Program-made: the position numbers and the translations under genes
Assembly: GCA_030698575.1 (NCBI GenBank)
Contig: JAUYMQ010000330.1
Coordinates: 1-13,901 of the forward strand
Length of the DNA: 13,901 nucleotides
Origin: Deltaproteobacteria bacterium
Lineage (GTDB): Bacteria > JAUYMQ01
Reading direction: 5' to 3'
Shown here: positions 13,030 through 13,901 of the stretch, piece by piece
Layout of the letters: each line of letters starts with the position of its first letter
Position numbering within the stretch: position 1 is the stretch's first letter
The notes under the pieces: generated by a model
The model's input: only the letters and a program-made list of their open reading frames with translations
The model's database searches: none
Told to the model about the DNA's origin: nothing

Positions 13030-13058
13030 ATTCTGCTCGGGAGCAGTTGTTGTGGCAA
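13030..13058 (-). promoter_or_regulatory. Promoter of the antitoxin-toxin operon
   Basis: On the minus strand TTGCCA (13053-13058, 5 of 6 matches) and CAGAAT (13030-13035, 4 of 6) are separated by exactly 17 nt. The predicted leader is about 50 nt before the ATG at 12970. Confidence 0.5.
13033..13046. promoter_or_regulatory. Palindromic operator candidate within the antitoxin promoter
   Basis: CTGCTC-GG-GAGCAG is a perfect 6-bp inverted repeat located between, and touching, the -10 and the spacer of the candidate promoter. That is where MerR-like HTH regulators bind. No U-tract follows, so it does not look like a terminator for the upstream gene. Confidence 0.45.
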
Positions 13059-13066
13059 CAAGAATT

Positions 13067-13901
13067 CTAGCCGGATTCGGACGGCCAGGGATAGGCATCT
13101 TGCTTACAGGCCACGTAATTTTCATCGAGCCTAGGCTCGAGAAGCACGATCGCGGCTATCCGGCGGCCCATGTCGGTGACCTCGCGGGCTTCCTCCAGCC
13201 TGAGCGGCCTTCCCAGTAAAGCGCGCTCTCTATACGAAAGCCATTTTTTGATGACCTGGTAGCCACCGATAACGTAATCCCATACGCGTGAGGGAACATT
13301 CTTCCAGTACGCCTCGTTGTTCAGATAAACGTCGCAAGTGCGCTCCCCGAGGTGCTTCAACGCCTGCTTTGTGGTCAGACCGAGCGCCTTGGCGCCCGCG
13401 CTGATGGCTTCCATCTCGTCCGGCGCATAGTCCCGCGCCAGGATCTTTCCCTTCCCCGGCATTGTGACGCCCCCCTTACCCGAGTGCCCCCAACCGGCGG
13501 TCAGAGCCAATCGCTCGGAATCTGAGCTGATCTGCCCCCCGCCCACACGAAAGATCACGGCAATGCCTTTCAGTTCGGGCCGCAGCTTGCCCGAGGTCAC
13601 GCCCGGGACAGGGGTTTCCGTATCCAGCCGCATTGCGACCTGGTTTCCGAGCTCTGCGGAAGCCAAGAGCGCTTTCTTCGCGCTTGGAAGGGGAATGCGA
13701 GGCCAGTCCTGACGAATTCCATCCGTGTTATCAGCCAGGTATAGGGGTGAATAACCGATTGCGAGGGCGTGCAACCATATGATCTGAGGGTTGATGGCGC
13801 CAGCGCTCTTCTGGTTTTTGTCAATCGTGGATAGATAGCCGATTGCCCTGGGAGAATAGTTCGGCGAGGTGCTACCGTCATCGCGCGAAGTTTCTTGATA
13901 G
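13067..13901 (-). CDS. Type ISP restriction-modification enzyme, C-terminal part (5' end outside window)
   Basis: The minus-strand frame is open to the window edge, so at least 277 C-terminal residues are visible and the start lies outside. The region NPQIIWLHALAIGYSPLYLA (just upstream of a TTG that should not be taken as the start) and DVYLNNEAYWKNVPSRVWDY followed by VIGGYQVIKKWLSYRE and LGRPLRLEEAREVTDMGRRI are characteristic of the C-terminal specificity part of single-chain Type ISP enzymes and related helicase-methylase fusions. These enzymes join nuclease, helicase, adenine methyltransferase and target recognition in one long protein. The stop is TAG at 13067. It lies 96 bp upstream of the antitoxin gene and on the same strand. 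Whether the full gene is intact cannot be told here. Confidence 0.85.
   Translation of the reverse strand, partial: YQETSRDDGSTSPNYSPRAIGYLSTIDKNQKSAGAINPQIIWLHALAIGYSPLYLADNTDGIRQDWPRIPLPSAKKALLASAELGNQVAMRLDTETPVPGVTSGKLRPELKGIAVIFRVGGGQISSDSERLALTAGWGHSGKGGVTMPGKGKILARDYAPDEMEAISAGAKALGLTTKQALKHLGERTCDVYLNNEAYWKNVPSRVWDYVIGGYQVIKKWLSYRERALLGRPLRLEEAREVTDMGRRIAAIVLLEPRLDENYVACKQDAYPWPSESG

Noticed and set aside
13067-13774. A 235-aa protein starting at the TTG at 13774
   Set aside because: The frame continues upstream to the window edge with family-like sequence (NPQIIW... before the TTG), so this is part of a longer Type ISP protein.
1-13901. rRNA, tRNA, CRISPR arrays or insertion sequences
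   Set aside because: No cloverleaf-like segment, spaced direct-repeat array or transposase gene was recognised by reading. A tRNAscan or IS search could still find something missed.

Overview
This is a GC-rich chromosomal window with short intergenic gaps and operons translated mostly through 4-bp overlaps. Gene content (PHA regulator and phasin, TatA, REC-PilZ response regulator, N-terminal zinc-ribbon membrane protein, ArsA/Get3-like ATPases, sulfatase) suggests a Gram-negative, deltaproteobacteria-like lineage (Myxococcota, Desulfobacterota, Binatota or similar). This placement is inferred from gene families only. No rRNA, tRNA or CRISPR array was recognised.

Layout: (1) 2-868 (+), the C-terminal part of a sulfatase whose start lies outside the window. 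(2) 5698 down to 853 (-), a six-gene operon: three different ArsA/Get3-like ATPases, a 163-aa protein of unknown function, a PhaR-type PHA regulator and a phasin. Four of its five junctions are 4-bp stop/start overlaps. (3) 5699-5909, a divergent promoter region with an inverted repeat. (4) 5910-7406 (+), a zinc-ribbon, acidic, single-pass membrane protein, closed by a strong hairpin at 7421-7455. (5) 7699-7487 (-), a lone tatA. (6) 8581-7856 (-), a receiver-PilZ protein, with an interspersed repeat upstream of it at 8687-8724. (7) 11765-8744 (-), a secreted protein of unknown function followed by an NCS2/AzgA-like permease. (8) 11854-13901 (-), a less GC-rich segment with an HTH-DUF433 antitoxin and PIN-like toxin pair and the C-terminal part of a Type ISP restriction-modification enzyme that runs off the window. 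This last segment looks like the edge of a defence or accessory island.

The part most likely to be under-described is operon (2). It joins three non-identical Get3-type ATPases, one with a C-terminal HSP20-like domain and one lacking the signature P-loop lysine, to proteins that regulate or coat polyhydroxyalkanoate granules. The PhaR C-terminal half and the phasin share a gap-free homologous module. A reasonable inference is an ATP-driven chaperone or targeting system for amphipathic proteins at PHA granules or the membrane. The sequence alone does not prove this.
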